Origin: Sulfuriflexus mobilis
GTDB lineage: Bacteria; Pseudomonadota; Gammaproteobacteria; AKS1
NCBI RefSeq assembly: GCF_003967195.1
Contig: NZ_AP018725.1
Location: 2,910,001-2,974,000, forward strand
DNA: 64,000 nt
Direction: 5' to 3'
Of this stretch, positions 43,270-52,546 are shown one piece after another. Position 1 is the first letter of the stretch; each line of letters opens with the position of its first letter. The notes under the pieces were generated by a model. The model saw only the letters and a list, made by a program, of their open reading frames with translations, did not search any database and was not told the DNA's origin. Both the position numbers and the translations under genes were made by a program.

Positions 43270-45195
43270 ATGTCCGCCAATAGCCGTACATATCTAGCCT
43301 GCCTTGTTTGCCTGTGCCTGTTGCCGCTGTCGGCGCTGGCCGGCCTCGACCAACAGCGCCGGGATTTCAGCGAGGCACGCCAGGCCGCGCGCCAGGGGGC
43401 CACCCAGCGCTATGAAAAACTGCTCAAGGGTTTACAGGATTATCCTCTCAGGCCCTACCTGGAGTATGAATACCTCAAGCGTAATCTGGGCCAGCAACCG
43501 GCCAGCCGTATCCATAGCTTTCTCGAGGCCAACCAGGATTCGCCCCTGCAACGACGCCTACGCCGACAGTGGCTAAAGAAGCTGGCGCGCCAGGGCCGCT
43601 GGAAACAATTTGTCGCCGACTACCGGGACCTGGATAATACCCAGCTTGCCTGCCAGCATGCCCACGCCCTGCAAACCCTCGGCAAAAAACAACAGGCCCG
43701 CCTTGAGGCCGAGGCCCTGTGGTTAAAGGGGAAATCCCAGCCAAGTGCCTGTGATAGCGTATTTAAAAACTGGCGCGCCAGCGGTGCGGCAACGCCGGAA
43801 TTGATCTGGCAACGCATCCGCCTGGCCATGCACCAACGCCACCCAAGCCTCGCGCGTTACCTGGCCAAATTTCTCGGCCCGGCCGACCGCGTCTGGGTAG
43901 AGCGCTGGTATCGTATGTACCGCCAACCGGCGAAGATGCTTGATCATCCCTCCCTGAAAAAGGATGTGCCGCTGGTCAGGGAGATCCTGCTGCATGGCCT
44001 GGAGCGCCTGGCGCGCCTCGATGCCGCCGAGGCGACGAAACGCTGGAGTGGAATCCGTACTCGCTACACCTTTACCCAGGAAGATATTGGTAAGCTGGAA
44101 CGACGCATAGGCCTGTCCGCAGCGACACAGGGGCTCGACAATGCCCATGAACTACTCAGTCGCGTTGATATCAGCTGGACAGATGAGACCGTACAGGAGT
44201 GGCGCGTACGCAGTGCGCTACGTGCCGAAAACTGGCATGCCGCCCTGCAGGGCATCGAGGCCATGCCTGCGACCATGACAGAAAAACAAACCTGGCAATA
44301 CTGGCGAGCACGAGCGCTGGAAAAACTCGGCTTTAAAAAGCAGGCCAACGATATCTATACCACGCTCTCTACACGACATAATTATCATAGCCTGTTGGCC
44401 GCCGACCGGCTTGAGCTGCCCTATTCACTCGAGGGCACACCCCTGGTCTCCACAGAGGCCGAACTTGAACAAATACGCACACTGCCGGGCATTCGTCGCG
44501 CCGAGGAGCTTTATCATGTTGGCCTGAAGGTCGATGCCCGCCGCGAGTGGCATTACACCATAAAAGACTTCACAAAACGTCAGTTGCAAATCGCCGCCAT
44601 GCTGGCAAACCGCTGGAACTGGCATGACCGTGTCGTTTTTACGCTTGGCCGTACGGATACGCTGGATGACCTGAAATTGCGTTTTCCCATCGTTTATGAA
44701 AAACAGGTCAAGCAACATGCCAAACACAACGGTATCGATACCGCTTGGGTCTTCGGTATCCTGCGCCAGGAAAGTGCCTACATGAGCGATGCTCGCTCTC
44801 ACGCCGGGGCACTCGGCCTCATGCAGCTCATGCCGCGCACGGCCCGTTACGAGGCACGTAAACTCAAACTGCCACTGCGCAACCAACACGAGATCCTCAA
44901 CGTCGATAAAAACATTCGTCTCGGTACCGCACACCTGAAACGTGTACTCGATATCAACAAAGGCAACCAGGTGCTGGCCACGGCCTCGTATAATGCCGGT
45001 GCCCAGCGCGTAAAAAGCTGGCTGCCAAAATCCGCTGACCAGGATGCCGATATCTGGATCGAAACCATGCCTTTTAATGAAACGCGCAACTATGTAAAAA
45101 AGGTCATGGCAACCATGGCCATTTTTGAGAAACATCTCGGTGAACCCATCAGTCCACTCAAGCATCGCCTCACCGGAATAAAGCACAATCCCTAA
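43270..45195 (+). CDS. slt: Soluble lytic murein transglycosylase
   Basis: This 641-residue periplasmic enzyme cleaves the peptidoglycan glycan strand. A signal peptide (about 1-23, SALA|GLDQ) is followed by a long alpha-helical ring domain rich in paired helices. The C-terminal lysozyme-like domain has the catalytic Glu in FGILRQESAYMSDARSHAGALGLMQLMPRTA and ends with ATASYNAGAQRVKSWL. The size and order match E. coli Slt70. It precedes an NDUFA9-like gene on the same strand, a frequent gammaproteobacterial neighbourhood near cca. Confidence 0.95.
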   Translation: MSANSRTYLACLVCLCLLPLSALAGLDQQRRDFSEARQAARQGATQRYEKLLKGLQDYPLRPYLEYEYLKRNLGQQPASRIHSFLEANQDSPLQRRLRRQWLKKLARQGRWKQFVADYRDLDNTQLACQHAHALQTLGKKQQARLEAEALWLKGKSQPSACDSVFKNWRASGAATPELIWQRIRLAMHQRHPSLARYLAKFLGPADRVWVERWYRMYRQPAKMLDHPSLKKDVPLVREILLHGLERLARLDAAEATKRWSGIRTRYTFTQEDIGKLERRIGLSAATQGLDNAHELLSRVDISWTDETVQEWRVRSALRAENWHAALQGIEAMPATMTEKQTWQYWRARALEKLGFKKQANDIYTTLSTRHNYHSLLAADRLELPYSLEGTPLVSTEAELEQIRTLPGIRRAEELYHVGLKVDARREWHYTIKDFTKRQLQIAAMLANRWNWHDRVVFTLGRTDTLDDLKLRFPIVYEKQVKQHAKHNGIDTAWVFGILRQESAYMSDARSHAGALGLMQLMPRTARYEARKLKLPLRNQHEILNVDKNIRLGTAHLKRVLDINKGNQVLATASYNAGAQRVKSWLPKSADQDADIWIETMPFNETRNYVKKVMATMAIFEKHLGEPISPLKHRLTGIKHNP

Positions 45196-45259
45196 ACGCA
45201 CACTTACCCAGTAAGATTAGTAGGTTTTATTTTATCGAATTGCGTTCTATGCTCAAGGC

Positions 45260-46168
45260 ATGAAACGTATCTGTGTATTGGGTGGCAACGGTTTTGTGGG
45301 TCAATCGCTATGCCGGTTACTGGCCGGAAATAACTGGCTGGTACGCGTGCCTTCACGTCGGCATATCGGTAACCAAGAACCACTGCGCACACTGGACGGT
45401 GTGGAAATCATGCAGTGCGATATCCATGAGCCTGCCAGGCTGGAGACCCTGTTGACCGGTTGTGACGCCGCCATCAACCTGGTCGGCATCCTTAACGAAA
45501 AGGGCTCAGATGGCAGCGGCTTTCGTCATGTCCATGTCGAACTCACGCGCAAGCTCATTCACGCCTGTCAAAATCAGGGGGTATCCCGTCTCCTGCACAT
45601 GAGCGCCCTGCATGCGGATGCCGAGCGCGGGCCGAGTCACTACCTGCGCAGCAAGGGTGAGGCCGAGCAGCTTGTCGTCGAGGCAGGCCGACTCGGCTTG
45701 TCCGCCACACGATTTTGTCCCTCCATCATCTTTGGACCGGAAGACAGTTTTTTTAATCGCTTTGCCTCACTCTTGCGCTTCGCCCCGGTCTTCCCACTGG
45801 CCTGCCCGGCCTCACGCTTTGCCCCCGTTTACGTTGAAGATGTGGCACGCGCCTTTATGCTTTCACTCGTTGACGACGACACCATTGGCCAGGCCTATAA
45901 CCTGTGTGGGCCAAACACGTATACGCTAAAAGACCTGGTTCGCTATACGGCGCAGTGTTGTGGCTATCACCGTTTGATTATTGGCCTGAACGATAGTGCC
46001 TCCGCCCTGCAGGCGAGACTACTCGGCCTGCTGCCCGGCAAACCGATGAGTTATGACAACTACCTTTCACTGACTGTCGATAGTGTCTGTGCCGAGGGTT
46101 TCCCGGCCAGATTTGGTACGCCCGTGGCGATTGAAGAGGTCGTGCCGGAATATTTGTACCGAGGCTAA
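45260..46168 (+). CDS. NAD(P)-binding protein of the NDUFA9/complex I assembly-like family
   Basis: This 302-residue atypical short-chain dehydrogenase has the Rossmann start MKRICVLGGNGFVGQSLCRLL and the family block INLVGILNEKG. SRLLHMSALHADAERGPSHYLRSKGEAE with Tyr-x3-Lys-like YLRSKG follows, and then FCPSIIFGPEDSFFNRFA. It is related to the NDUFA9 subunit group, and the bacterial role may be quinone- or respiratory-chain-related. It follows slt by 65 bases and its stop overlaps the convergent lipoprotein gene by 4 bases. Confidence 0.88.
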   Translation: MKRICVLGGNGFVGQSLCRLLAGNNWLVRVPSRRHIGNQEPLRTLDGVEIMQCDIHEPARLETLLTGCDAAINLVGILNEKGSDGSGFRHVHVELTRKLIHACQNQGVSRLLHMSALHADAERGPSHYLRSKGEAEQLVVEAGRLGLSATRFCPSIIFGPEDSFFNRFASLLRFAPVFPLACPASRFAPVYVEDVARAFMLSLVDDDTIGQAYNLCGPNTYTLKDLVRYTAQCCGYHRLIIGLNDSASALQARLLGLLPGKPMSYDNYLSLTVDSVCAEGFPARFGTPVAIEEVVPEYLYRG

Positions 46169-47211
46169 TCGGGCAGCAAGGCGTTCAATTCTTGCCGACG
46201 ACGTGCTGCATCCATTTGCGCCAGTTCTTCTACCGCTTTATAAAAGGCTGGCAGATCGCCCTGGTGCTGTTCCAGTAATGCCTGGAAAAGCGGTACGTCC
46301 TGATGATAGGTGCCAACCGGCGCCAGCACGGCATTATTAAGTTTTTTAGTAAACCAATGATCATAACCAGCATAACCTTTCCAACTTTCTTTCAATGTCA
46401 GATAGGCCCGATGGAGTTGGTTTAGTATTCTCCTTTTCTCTGCTCGCTTATACCTGGTCGTGTTTTCGCTTGCGTATAGCTCCTCAAGATTTTTCCGGTA
46501 ACCCATCAACAGTAAGACAAATGTCTCGTCACGTCGTATATTCTTATTATACGCATCAAAGTATTCAGCTTGTTGTTGTTCCATCAACCAGCGTCTTACG
46601 CCTTCCAGTTGTACCGTCATGGCAAACGACTCATTGGCCTGTGAGTCATCTTTCAGATAGATCTTTTCATGCGCCAGTTCATGGAACAGGATCGCGGCAC
46701 TGTCGATGGCCGGATAACGCAGCACCGGGTTATAAATGGGATCCGCAAACCAACCTCGCGTAGAGTAGGCCGGCGAGGGCGCTACATACACATCCCAGCC
46801 CTGTGCCTGTAGTTCAGCAGCAAGTTCTTGTGCATAGGCCTCGTTAAAAAACGCCCGATAGCCCTGACAGCCAAAAAATGGGTAACACCACTGTTTCTGC
46901 TGCAATGACAAGGCCGGCGTCGCAAACACATTCCAGAGTACGTAGGGACGAGACACATCACTGTAGCTGCGGTAGCTTTCACTATCCGGCAGGTGTAAGG
47001 CGCGAATCGCAAAGGCATGCGCCCGTTCGATATACTGTAGCCGCTCACGCACGGCTGCTGGCGTTTGCGGGTCGGCGATCACCTCAGGGATGGGGCGACG
47101 ATTATTGATGACCTCAAGCTGCCCGGCCGCGGCATGACCGTAATAAGCCAGTTCGGCACAGCCGCCGAGCAGGATACTCAGGGCAAGTAATAATAAATAA
47201 GCCGGACGCAT
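46165..47211 (-). CDS. Putative zinc aminopeptidase, lipoprotein (COG4324-like)
   Basis: This 348-residue protein has a lipoprotein signal (LLLLALSILLGGCAEL, lipobox Cys near residue 18) and a zinc site HELAHEKIYLKDDSQANESFA (residues about 177-197), giving HExxH and a downstream Glu as third ligand. It corresponds to the predicted aminopeptidase family known from many gammaproteobacteria, whose substrates are unknown. Early residues YGHAAAGQLEVINNRRPI are typical of the family. It is transcribed convergently with the NDUFA9-like gene. Confidence 0.85.
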   Translation of the reverse strand: MRPAYLLLLALSILLGGCAELAYYGHAAAGQLEVINNRRPIPEVIADPQTPAAVRERLQYIERAHAFAIRALHLPDSESYRSYSDVSRPYVLWNVFATPALSLQQKQWCYPFFGCQGYRAFFNEAYAQELAAELQAQGWDVYVAPSPAYSTRGWFADPIYNPVLRYPAIDSAAILFHELAHEKIYLKDDSQANESFAMTVQLEGVRRWLMEQQQAEYFDAYNKNIRRDETFVLLLMGYRKNLEELYASENTTRYKRAEKRRILNQLHRAYLTLKESWKGYAGYDHWFTKKLNNAVLAPVGTYHQDVPLFQALLEQHQGDLPAFYKAVEELAQMDAARRRQELNALLPD

Positions 47212-47243
47212 AGGTTTTTATACCATGCCTGCAGCCACAAATA

Positions 47244-47272
47244 AAAAGGCCGCCCCAGAGGGCGGCCCTTTA
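47244..47272. terminator. Terminator of sat
   Basis: GGCCGCCC (47248-47255) and GGGCGGCC (47260-47267) pair around a four-base loop, with A-run on the left and T-run on the right. On the minus strand it follows the sat stop by 10 bases and ends in AAAGG...TTTTTAT. Confidence 0.88.
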
Positions 47273-47281
47273 TACGAGCTT

Positions 47282-48466
47282 CTATAGACTTTGGTAGTAA
47301 TCGATCAGGATCTTGGCGACTTCCGGGCGTGAGAATTCCTTCGGCGGGGCTTCACCGTTACCGAGCATTTCACGTACCTTGGTGCCTGACAGCAGCACGA
47401 AGTCTTCCTTCTCGTGGTCCGGGGCCTCGCACATCATCACCACCTTGTTCAGCTTCTTCGACCAGGCGGTGTGATCGGCCTTGAAGATCTCTATCGCCAT
47501 GGCACCGGCCGGGACTTCCTCTTCAAAGATGGTCTGCGCATCGAAGGCACCGTAGTAGTCGCCGACACCGGCATGGTCACGACCAATAATAAAGTGTGTG
47601 GCACCCATGTTCTGGCGGAAGTAGGCATGCAGCACGGCCTCACGCGGGCCGGCATAGAGCATGTCAAAACCGTAACCGGTGACCATGGCGCTGTTCGGCG
47701 GGAAGTACAACTCAACCATCTTACGAATGGCGGCATCACGCACCGGCGCCGGGATATCACCCGGCTTCAGCTTACCAAGCAGCATGTGAATGACGAGGCC
47801 GTCACAACCGAGGCGATCCATGGCCATGTGGCAGAGTTCTTCGTGAGCCAGGTGCATCGGGTTACGCGTCTGGAAGGCCACGATCTTCTTCCAGCCACGC
47901 TCCATGATCTCGTTACGGATCTCGACGGCGGTACGGAAGGTATCCGGGAATTCCTCGATAAAGTAACTGAAGTTCAGGACCTTTATCGGACCGGAGATGG
48001 CAAAACGGCCGACGCTGTTGAATGCCGCTACGCCCGGGTGTTCCACATCATCGGTGCGGTAGACCTTATCGGTCATGACCTTCATCTGCGCATCGCTAAC
48101 CTCTTCGATGGCCTCGACGTCCTGGATGGCGATCACCGGGTTACCGTCAACGTTCGGGTCACGCAGGGCGATACGCTTGGCGCCCTTGATGGCAGCGATG
48201 TCTTCAACCAGGTTCAGCACCGGCACCGGGAAGAACTTGCCATCGGTGGTCTTCATGTTTTCGGCACAACCCATGGCATCGGCCACGTTCATGTAACCTG
48301 TCAGCGGGGTAAAATAACCACCGCCCATCATCACCGCATTACCGGCGGCGGCAGAGCTGATGACCACTGATGGCAGACCTTCGGCCTCTTTGCTCAGCGC
48401 TTCGTGTTCATTAGTATCGTAAACGAACAAAGGCATGAGTTCGTCGGCACCAATAGGCTTGATCAT
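47282..48466 (-). CDS. sat: Sulfate adenylyltransferase (ATP sulfurylase), dissimilatory type
   Basis: This 394-residue enzyme interconverts ATP plus sulfate and APS plus pyrophosphate. In sulfur oxidation it regenerates ATP from APS made by AprBA. Nucleotide and substrate motifs are complete: AFQTRNPMHLAHEELCHMA, IGRDHAGVGDYYGAFDAQ and SGTKVREMLGNGE. It is the homo-oligomeric Sat rather than the CysDN type, and no fused APS kinase is present. It is a single gene with its own terminator, about 34 kb from aprMBA. An inverted repeat lies upstream (48533-48571). Confidence 0.96.
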   Translation of the reverse strand: MIKPIGADELMPLFVYDTNEHEALSKEAEGLPSVVISSAAAGNAVMMGGGYFTPLTGYMNVADAMGCAENMKTTDGKFFPVPVLNLVEDIAAIKGAKRIALRDPNVDGNPVIAIQDVEAIEEVSDAQMKVMTDKVYRTDDVEHPGVAAFNSVGRFAISGPIKVLNFSYFIEEFPDTFRTAVEIRNEIMERGWKKIVAFQTRNPMHLAHEELCHMAMDRLGCDGLVIHMLLGKLKPGDIPAPVRDAAIRKMVELYFPPNSAMVTGYGFDMLYAGPREAVLHAYFRQNMGATHFIIGRDHAGVGDYYGAFDAQTIFEEEVPAGAMAIEIFKADHTAWSKKLNKVVMMCEAPDHEKEDFVLLSGTKVREMLGNGEAPPKEFSRPEVAKILIDYYQSL

Positions 48467-48532
48467 GGGGTTTCTCCTGATATTTTCTTAATATAGTATT
48501 CGGCGCGTGCGGGGCGCATAGGCACCTACACC

Positions 48533-48571
48533 ACACGGGGATGCCTGTTGTACAACAGGATCGACCCGTGT
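48533..48571. promoter_or_regulatory. Nested palindrome upstream of sat
   Basis: CCTGTTGTACAACAGG (48544-48559) is a perfect 16-base palindrome nested inside a second inverted repeat ACACGGG (48533-48539) / CCCGTGT (48565-48571). It lies 78 bases before the sat start and about 110 bases before cca, in the divergent promoter region. It looks like an operator for a dimeric or tetrameric regulator, though a cruciform or RNA hairpin is possible. Confidence 0.6.
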
Positions 48572-48672
48572 TTCAAACAAAATTACGCTGATACGCGGGT
48601 TTACGAGATTTATAATGCCGCTATCATGCTGGCCTGACAGGCACATAGCCCGCTGCGTGGTATTCTGAACAC

Positions 48673-49887
48673 ATGAAAATTTATCTGGTTGGCGGCGCGG
48701 TCCGTGACAAATTACTCGGCCTCGAGCCCAAAGAACGCGACTGGGTCGTGGTCGGTGCCAGCCCCGAGGAGCTGCTTGCCCTGGGTTATACCCCGGTCGG
48801 CAAGGACTTCCCCGTATTCCTGCACCCCGAAACCAAAGAGGAATACGCCCTGGCGCGCACCGAGCGCAAGACCGCGCCGGGTTATACCGGCTTTACCTTT
48901 CACGCCGCGCCTGATGTCACGCTTGAGGAAGACCTCGCCCGCCGTGACCTGACCATCAACGCCATCGCCGAGGACACCAACGGTAAACTCATCGACCCCT
49001 TCAATGGCCGCCAGGACATTGAAGCAGGCATGCTGCGGCATGTCTCGGCGGCCTTTGTCGAAGACCCGGTGCGCATCCTGCGCTGCGCCCGTTTCGCCGC
49101 CCGCTTTGCCCGATTCGGCTTCAAGGTGGCGCACGGCACCAACGCCCTGATGCGCAAAATGGTCGAGAATGGCGAGGTCGATGCCCTGGTTGCCGAGCGT
49201 GTCTGGAAGGAGTTCGAAACGGCCCTCAAGGAAGACCGGCCGACGGCCTTCTTCAAGGTGCTGCGCGGCTGCGGCGCACTCGCCAGGCTGTTTCCCGAGA
49301 TCGATGCCCTGTACGGCGTGCCACAACCGGAACAGCATCACCCCGAGATCGATACCGGTGTGCACGTCATGATGGTCCTCGATCAGGCGACGCAACTGAC
49401 CACCGACCCGCGCATCCGCTTTGCCGCGCTGACCCATGACCTCGGCAAGGGCGCCACACCTAAAGAAGAATGGCCGCAGCATATCGGCCACGAGGCGAGC
49501 AGCGTCAAACTCGTCCACGAGATGTGCGATCGTCTGCGTATCCCCAACGACTATCGTGACATCGCCGCGCTGATGGCCGAGTACCACACCCACTGCCACC
49601 GTGCCTTCGAGATCAAACCGGCCACGCTGTTAAAGGTGCTCGAGGCCCTCGATGCCTTTCGCCGTGAAGAACGTCTGGAGATGTACCTGACTGCCTGTCT
49701 TGCCGATGCCCGCGGCTGCAAGGACCGAGAAGACCTCGACTACCCCCAGGCGGACCGCTTTCGCGCTGCCTTTGTCGCGGCCAGGGCCATCACCGCCAGG
49801 ACCTTCGTCGAACAGGGCCTCAAGGGTGAGGCGATCAGCAAGGCCCTGCGCGAGGCGCGCATCGAGGCGATTGCCGCACTCGATTAA
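48673..49887 (+). CDS. cca: Multifunctional CCA tRNA nucleotidyltransferase
   Basis: This 404-residue class II nucleotidyltransferase adds CCA to tRNA 3' ends and, in this subgroup, carries an HD phosphohydrolase domain. The N-terminal nucleotide-binding motif MKIYLVGGAVRDKLLG and RRDLTINAIAED are intact. The usual catalytic DxD is written ERD here (KERDWVVVG), with the first Asp replaced by Glu. The HD domain is visible as TGVHVMMVLDQ and THDLGKG. The length is that of the E. coli enzyme. The stop overlaps the convergent Cys-rich gene by 4 bases. Confidence 0.95.
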   Translation: MKIYLVGGAVRDKLLGLEPKERDWVVVGASPEELLALGYTPVGKDFPVFLHPETKEEYALARTERKTAPGYTGFTFHAAPDVTLEEDLARRDLTINAIAEDTNGKLIDPFNGRQDIEAGMLRHVSAAFVEDPVRILRCARFAARFARFGFKVAHGTNALMRKMVENGEVDALVAERVWKEFETALKEDRPTAFFKVLRGCGALARLFPEIDALYGVPQPEQHHPEIDTGVHVMMVLDQATQLTTDPRIRFAALTHDLGKGATPKEEWPQHIGHEASSVKLVHEMCDRLRIPNDYRDIAALMAEYHTHCHRAFEIKPATLLKVLEALDAFRREERLEMYLTACLADARGCKDREDLDYPQADRFRAAFVAARAITARTFVEQGLKGEAISKALREARIEAIAALD

Positions 49888-50084
49888 CCCCGGCCCGCAT
49901 CAATCTCATCACGCAAGGCCTGCAGACAGGCGGCACACAGACAGCCCTGATAACGCCCCCGGATAAGCCGGCGTTGCGCCTCGTTCAGCTCGACCGTACG
50001 GCACTGACAGGTAGCAATCGCCTCTGGCCTGCAAGGAAAGTGGCGCTGACAACGCGGGCAGGTCTGCTGTGTGTTAACGGCCAT
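49884..50084 (-). CDS. Cysteine-rich CWC-family small protein
   Basis: This 66-residue protein has a zinc-ribbon-like cysteine pattern (TCPRCQRHFPC, ATCQCRTVEL, GCLCAACLQAL), as in the Cys_rich_CWC family of gammaproteobacteria. It probably binds zinc, and its function is unknown. The frame is open to 50138, but the ATG at 50084 (MAVNTQQTCPRC) overlaps the VanZ-like gene by only 11 bases and is the natural start. It is the last gene of the uppP-vanZ run. Confidence 0.8.
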   Translation of the reverse strand: MAVNTQQTCPRCQRHFPCRPEAIATCQCRTVELNEAQRRLIRGRYQGCLCAACLQALRDEIDAGRG

Positions 50085-50478
50085 GCGACCGGAGAATGAT
50101 GCCTTCCAGATAGAGCAATAGTGTCTCGAGTCGGCCACGCATCAACAGCCCCGCGACCAGCACGCCGGAACCATTGGCCAGCATATCGGCCCATTCAAAG
50201 CTGCGTTCATTGACGAGTAATTGTGCGAACTCCAGCAACACCCCCATCATGGCAAAAATATATAACTGCCTTTGTCGAATACTCGCACGCAGGTATAGCT
50301 GCGCAAACCAGGCCGTGACCCCAAAGTAACCCGAGAAGTGCAAGACCTTGTCGGAGAATCGGCCGGGTACAATGACAGGGTGCGGACTTAGGCTGGAGTA
50401 GATGATAAACACCCACATCGCGGCACCGATTAACCACCATAAGGTAAACAGGCGTAGCGGTTGTCTTTGTTCCAACAT
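50074..50478 (-). CDS. VanZ-like family membrane protein
   Basis: This 134-residue membrane protein has the VanZ-like signature KVLHFSGYFGVTAWFAQLY and LLEFAQLLVNERSFEWADMLANGSGVLVAGLL. The Asp/Glu and Asn residues are those conserved in the family. It has about four helices. The ATG at 50478 overlaps the uppP stop by one base (TAATG), so the longer frame to 50580 is unlikely. The function is unknown; the VanZ name comes from a teicoplanin-resistance protein and does not imply resistance here. Confidence 0.85.
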   Translation of the reverse strand: MLEQRQPLRLFTLWWLIGAAMWVFIIYSSLSPHPVIVPGRFSDKVLHFSGYFGVTAWFAQLYLRASIRQRQLYIFAMMGVLLEFAQLLVNERSFEWADMLANGSGVLVAGLLMRGRLETLLLYLEGIILRSHGR

Positions 50479-51275
50479 TAATAAAAAACGATGAGCAAGG
50501 CGATACCAAGGACAAGGCGATAGACCACAAACGGCCACATCCCCATGCGGTTGATAAATGTCAGGAACAGGTGAATACACAGGTAGGCAGCCAGTGCCGA
50601 CAGGGCGGTGCCGATAACCAATGCCCGCCAGTCCGGTGCAATATCAGCCTGCACCAGCTTCACGGTCTCCAGCCCGCCCGATAACACAATCACGGGAATG
50701 GATAATAAAAACGAAAAGCGTGCCGCGGCATCACGTGTCAGGCCCAGCATCAGACCGGCGGTCATGGTAATGCCGGAACGCGAGGTCCCGGGTATCAGGG
50801 CCAGCGCCTGGGCGAGGCCCACAAACAGGACATTCCCCGCCGTCAGGGTGTGTTCATTGCGTGTACGTCGACCTTGCCAGTCGGCCCAGCCCAACAACAC
50901 ACCAAAGCCGATCGTGGTCACGGCGATCACCAGCGGTGAACGCAATTGCGTGGCGATAAAGTCATGGAACAACAGGCCACAGAGGCCGACCGGGATCGTC
51001 CCCAGCAATACCGCCCAGGCCAGGCGACTCTCACCGATGTGCGTACGGGTATAAACGGAGCCAAGCCAGTCACGGCTCATGGCGCTGAGTTGCTTGCGAA
51101 AATACGCCACCACGGCCGTCAGGGTGCCGACATGCACGGCGACATCAAAGGCCAGGCCCTGGTCGGCCCAGCCACTGAGCAGGGGGGCGAGGATCAAGTG
51201 TGCCGAGCTTGAGATGGGTAAAAATTCAGTCAGGCCCTGGATCAGGGCAAGGATAATGATCTGTTCTATCAACAT
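50478..51275 (-). CDS. uppP: Undecaprenyl-diphosphate phosphatase (BacA/UppP)
   Basis: This 265-residue inner-membrane enzyme recycles the undecaprenyl pyrophosphate carrier for peptidoglycan synthesis. Diagnostic motifs are GLTEFLPISSSAHLIL near the N-terminus and the phosphatase motif PGTSRSGITMTAGL in the middle. The eight-helix hydrophobicity pattern and length are normal. It lies 23 bases after midA and begins a run with the VanZ-like and Cys-rich genes. Confidence 0.95.
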   Translation of the reverse strand: MLIEQIIILALIQGLTEFLPISSSAHLILAPLLSGWADQGLAFDVAVHVGTLTAVVAYFRKQLSAMSRDWLGSVYTRTHIGESRLAWAVLLGTIPVGLCGLLFHDFIATQLRSPLVIAVTTIGFGVLLGWADWQGRRTRNEHTLTAGNVLFVGLAQALALIPGTSRSGITMTAGLMLGLTRDAAARFSFLLSIPVIVLSGGLETVKLVQADIAPDWRALVIGTALSALAAYLCIHLFLTFINRMGMWPFVVYRLVLGIALLIVFY

Positions 51276-51298
51276 ACTTTTATTCTCATGCCCTTATT

Positions 51299-52492
51299 CT
51301 ATAGCCGTGCACGCTGATCCTGAAAGGAGAAACCACTCAGGGCGCCATTCACAGACTGGCCCAGCCCCTTGCCAAAGGCGATCGCCTTGAATAACTCGCC
51401 CATCTCCGAGGGCAAGACGAGTTGCTTGATCTGCTGCGCCGCCTGCAGGACATCGCCGGCCTGCGCGACACGCTGTTCGATACCCAATGACAACAACAGG
51501 TGCGCCTGCGTCGTAAAACCCAGCACCTCCAGGTCACAGGCCTGGGCGGTCTCGGCCAGGGCGGTGAAATCGACATGTGCGGTGATGTCCTGCAGACCCA
51601 CTAGTATCAGCGGGTCAGGATGGGCACGATGCCGATAATGACACATGAGGGTGCCGCCGGTGCGTTGCGGGTGATAAAACTCGTGCGCCGGGAAGCCATA
51701 ATCAACAAACAGGATCAGCCCCTGCTGCATAACCTCACTGATACTCTTGAGCCAACCCAGGGCCGCGAGGTTGAGCTCGGACTCGTAACCCTCGGCAAAC
51801 GGCTCACCCCGTTGTGCCTCGATGTGTCTTACCGCACCGAGCAAGGCCTTGCCTGCCGGCCGGCCCTGATAGGCAAAACCCTCACCTTGCAGCACGACAT
51901 GAAGTTCACGCACCTCGCCATTCTCAATACGAAAGCGCGCTACCGGCATGGCATCGAGTAATTCATTCCCCAGCACCACACCGCGAAAACCGGGCAGGGG
52001 CAAGGCATCCAGCCACTCTACCTTCTCTAGTAAGTGCGGGACTTTAGCTTGCAGGGTTTGCTGTTGCCGTTGACGTAACTCGCCACTAAGTTCGAGAATA
52101 AAATAGTGCTCCGGCAACTGCCCCAGCCGTTCCAGCTCGGCGAGGATATCCGCGGCCATGACCCCGGAACCGGCACCGGCTTCCAACACATCGGCCCGCC
52201 CCAACGCGGCCAGCACCTGGGCACACTGCACGGCCAGGGACTGTGAAAACAGCGCCGAGATCTCCGGTGCCGTAGTGAAATCCCCTTCCCGGCCGAACTT
52301 GTGCAGACCGCCGCTGTAATACCCCAGCCCCGGGGCATACAGGGCCAGCTCCATAAAGCGGGCAAAGGGGATACTGCCCGCCTGCGCCTGTATTTCTGCC
52401 TTTATATACGTTTGTAGCCGCTCACTGTGTGCGGCGGCCTCGGGGCCAGGCGCGGGCAAGGCAGATTTGTTTTCATTCGGTGCATGCATCAT
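51299..52492 (-). CDS. MidA/NDUFAF7-type class I SAM-dependent methyltransferase
   Basis: This is a 397-residue protein of the family whose mitochondrial member methylates an arginine of complex I subunit NDUFS2. Visible signatures are YYSGGLHKFGREGDFTTAPEISALFSQ, the SAM-binding DVLEAGAGSGVMAADIL, VLGNELLDAMPVARF and FVDYGFPAHEFYHPQRTGGTLMCHYRH. The frame is open to 53038, but that part is antisense to the SDR gene. The double ATG at 52492/52489 is the likely start. It is divergent from the SDR gene. Confidence 0.9.
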   Translation of the reverse strand: MMHAPNENKSALPAPGPEAAAHSERLQTYIKAEIQAQAGSIPFARFMELALYAPGLGYYSGGLHKFGREGDFTTAPEISALFSQSLAVQCAQVLAALGRADVLEAGAGSGVMAADILAELERLGQLPEHYFILELSGELRQRQQQTLQAKVPHLLEKVEWLDALPLPGFRGVVLGNELLDAMPVARFRIENGEVRELHVVLQGEGFAYQGRPAGKALLGAVRHIEAQRGEPFAEGYESELNLAALGWLKSISEVMQQGLILFVDYGFPAHEFYHPQRTGGTLMCHYRHRAHPDPLILVGLQDITAHVDFTALAETAQACDLEVLGFTTQAHLLLSLGIEQRVAQAGDVLQAAQQIKQLVLPSEMGELFKAIAFGKGLGQSVNGALSGFSFQDQRARL

Positions 52493-52546
52493 CAGGAGTT
52501 TTTGCGCTACAGTTAGACTTCGATTAGACAGCTTTAAAGGATCCTC

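Noticed and set aside
47414-48370. 318-codon open frame on the plus strand
   Set aside because: It is antisense to sat, and its His/Val/Asp-rich composition is typical of shadow frames of a conserved gene.
48712-49599. 295-codon open frame on the minus strand
   Set aside because: It is antisense to cca, with no ribosome site or recognisable domain.
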